Assembly (NCBI RefSeq): GCF_001026905.1
Contig: NZ_LAQL01000002.1
Span: 310,001 to 374,000 of the forward strand
Reading direction: 5' to 3'
Length of the DNA: 64,000 bases
Source: Kiloniella spongiae
Lineage (GTDB): Bacteria > Pseudomonadota > Alphaproteobacteria > Kiloniellales > Kiloniellaceae
The stretch's first letter is position 1. Every line of letters starts with the position of its first letter. The notes below the pieces were generated by a model. That model did not search any database and was not told where the DNA came from. It saw only the letters and a list, made by a program, of their open reading frames with translations. The position numbers were made by a program, and so were the translations under genes. Below, one piece after another: positions 62,808 through 64,000 of this stretch.

Positions 62808-63947
62808 TTATGCACAGGATTGTTGCATAACCAATTCGAAATCTTTAATTCCCAGTGACTTTCCATTTGCAATAATTTCAACTTGATGAAGTCCCGGGTA
62901 ATACTTGCGCGTGGTTATCGGCTTGATGCTATGCCGCTTCTTGGCATTGTGCTTAGACCTCGCAGCAAGGTTAAATGTTTTCCATTTAAAAACTTTCGGC
63001 GACGTCCCTCCATTGGCTTTTCGATGGTGAATAACAAAATCAAGAATAAGTGCCTGATCCTCATCACTTACAGAATTCATTGTCACTTCGAACTCCAATC
63101 CTTTGCCATAGATCACTGATGGCGTCAGCATACTAAAATCGGCAAGCTCCACTTGAGCATCTTTATAACCCAAAGCTTCCAAGCATTTCTTATGCCCCGA
63201 CTTAATAAGTGTTCGACAAGCATGACGAATGAGCTTTTTCCGTTCCTTCGACGCACCTTTCATCCATTTCCTCGCGATATCAGCCACGAGATCAGGGTGA
63301 TCTTTTGCGATATCATTTAGATTATTCGCAACTGAGCGTCGTACATACTCTTCGGGATCATCCCGAAGCTTTTCCAAAAGAGGAAGCAGAGGTGTCGGGT
63401 CTTTGATAAAACCAGGTAACTGCATGGCCCAAGGTAACCGGGGACGTGATCCTTCTGATGCCAACCGACGAACATGGTAATTCTCATCATCAGCCCAAGT
63501 CAGAACTTCAGCCATCGTTTCCTCTGGTGCGGAAAGTAAAAAATATCGAATGGCAAATTCAGAACTTGACCGCTTTGTCATTTCCTTTAGCAATTCCATC
63601 GACAGATGAAAATGACCTTTGCCATAGAGTGCAACATAGTGGCACATTGGCATCACCAACCACCCGGATACACCTTTATCTGACGTTCCTTGATCACTAA
63701 TAGAAATATTCTCTTCCGGATTCAATATCGCTAGCAAGATTTCAGCCGCACGGCAAAACTCATCCGGTAGATATTTATATAGCGCCTCCGTAATACGTTC
63801 AGATCGTTGCTTTAGCTCAAACTCACTCAAGCCTTCCGTTGCGAAGGCAATAAACCCCTCTTGGTCAAATCCGCATTGCCGAGCATTTAAGTGTTCAGCC
63901 ATTTTAGAAATAGATTGGCGATTAAAAACTTCTTTAAACGGCTCCAT
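62808..63947 (-). CDS. AlkC-like DNA alkylation repair protein
   Basis: The 379-residue product is built from HEAT-like repeats and resembles the DNA glycosylase AlkC. These enzymes remove N3-alkylated bases without flipping them out. The repeats include YHVRRLASEGSRPRLPWAMQ and PEEYVRRSVANNLNDIAKDHPD, with the conserved Trp/Arg-rich surface expected to line the DNA. The C-terminal part (from about 275) is beta-rich and Ig-like, as in a subset of AlkC proteins. The gene is a single unit at the right end of the window. Confidence 0.9.
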   Translation of the reverse strand: MEPFKEVFNRQSISKMAEHLNARQCGFDQEGFIAFATEGLSEFELKQRSERITEALYKYLPDEFCRAAEILLAILNPEENISISDQGTSDKGVSGWLVMPMCHYVALYGKGHFHLSMELLKEMTKRSSSEFAIRYFLLSAPEETMAEVLTWADDENYHVRRLASEGSRPRLPWAMQLPGFIKDPTPLLPLLEKLRDDPEEYVRRSVANNLNDIAKDHPDLVADIARKWMKGASKERKKLIRHACRTLIKSGHKKCLEALGYKDAQVELADFSMLTPSVIYGKGLEFEVTMNSVSDEDQALILDFVIHHRKANGGTSPKVFKWKTFNLAARSKHNAKKRHSIKPITTRKYYPGLHQVEIIANGKSLGIKDFELVMQQSCA

Positions 63948-64000
63948 AATGATCCTGCCTGATGCGTAAATTTCTTTTCTACGCTTCTTTTAAAGCACCC

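Overview
The window is a stretch of alphaproteobacterial chromosome with no tRNA or rRNA gene, no insertion sequence, no prophage and no CRISPR array. The gene families and their order (fbcF-petB-petC bc1 complex, type II lumazine synthase under an FMN riboswitch, UbiK-like factor, DUF6111, the MoxR/DUF58/DUF4159 cluster, MidA/NDUFAF7-like methyltransferase, PCu(A)C with DUF2946) and a moderate, slightly AT-rich composition point to a free-living, probably marine member of Rhodospirillales in the broad sense. The genus cannot be fixed from sequence reading alone.

Layout. 1-6.1 kb, minus strand: a BCCT osmolyte transporter cut by the window edge, a methionine sulfoxide reductase MsrP without its usual MsrQ partner, an aspartate-type aminotransferase, and the peroxide-defence pair ahpC-ahpD. 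6.4-18.9 kb, plus strand: diaminopropionate ammonia-lyase, uvrB, a soluble PAS histidine kinase, msrB, a cation/Ca exchanger behind a structured leader, folB, a 600-bp non-coding region rich in GANTC sites with a DnaA box, uvrC, and a molybdenum cofactor operon mobB-moeA-moaD-moaE. 19-26 kb: ilvE divergent from marR and an OmpR/EnvZ-type two-component system, then csaA, a TetR regulator, proC, a YbjN-domain gene and a UbiK-like gene on the minus strand. 26-34.7 kb: hldD-lgt-midA-pgeF joined by 4-nt overlaps, a novel lipoprotein, prs, rplY, pth and ychF.

34.8-44.2 kb: an HPP membrane protein, a VOC protein and the bc1 operon on the minus strand; trmL, hemF and a GNAT on plus; then the minus-strand group DUF1285-Nudix-DUF6111-CCA nucleotidyltransferase. 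44.5-51.3 kb: a four-gene MoxR AAA+ / DUF58 / DUF4159 / VWA membrane cluster. 52-57 kb: a LysR regulator divergent from pirin and glutathionyl-hydroquinone reductase, with a 26-bp perfect palindrome between them, a decayed copy of the reductase 3' end, a DksA-like zinc finger gene, riboswitch-controlled ribH and a DUF924 gene. 57-64 kb: a very divergent phosphoenolpyruvate-carboxylase homologue, an acidic orphan, a Sel1 protein, a DUF2946-PCu(A)C copper pair and an AlkC-like DNA alkylation repair protein.

The main themes are redox and electrophile defence (MsrP, MsrB, AhpCD, pirin/GHR), nucleotide excision and alkylation repair, respiration with heme and copper supply (bc1, HemF, PCu(A)C), and cofactor synthesis (Moco, folate, flavin). 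The most unusual items are the PEPC homologue with altered catalytic motifs, the GHR remnant, the LysR/pirin palindrome, the GANTC-rich intergenic region, the exchanger leader with competing hairpins, and the MoxR cluster of unknown function.
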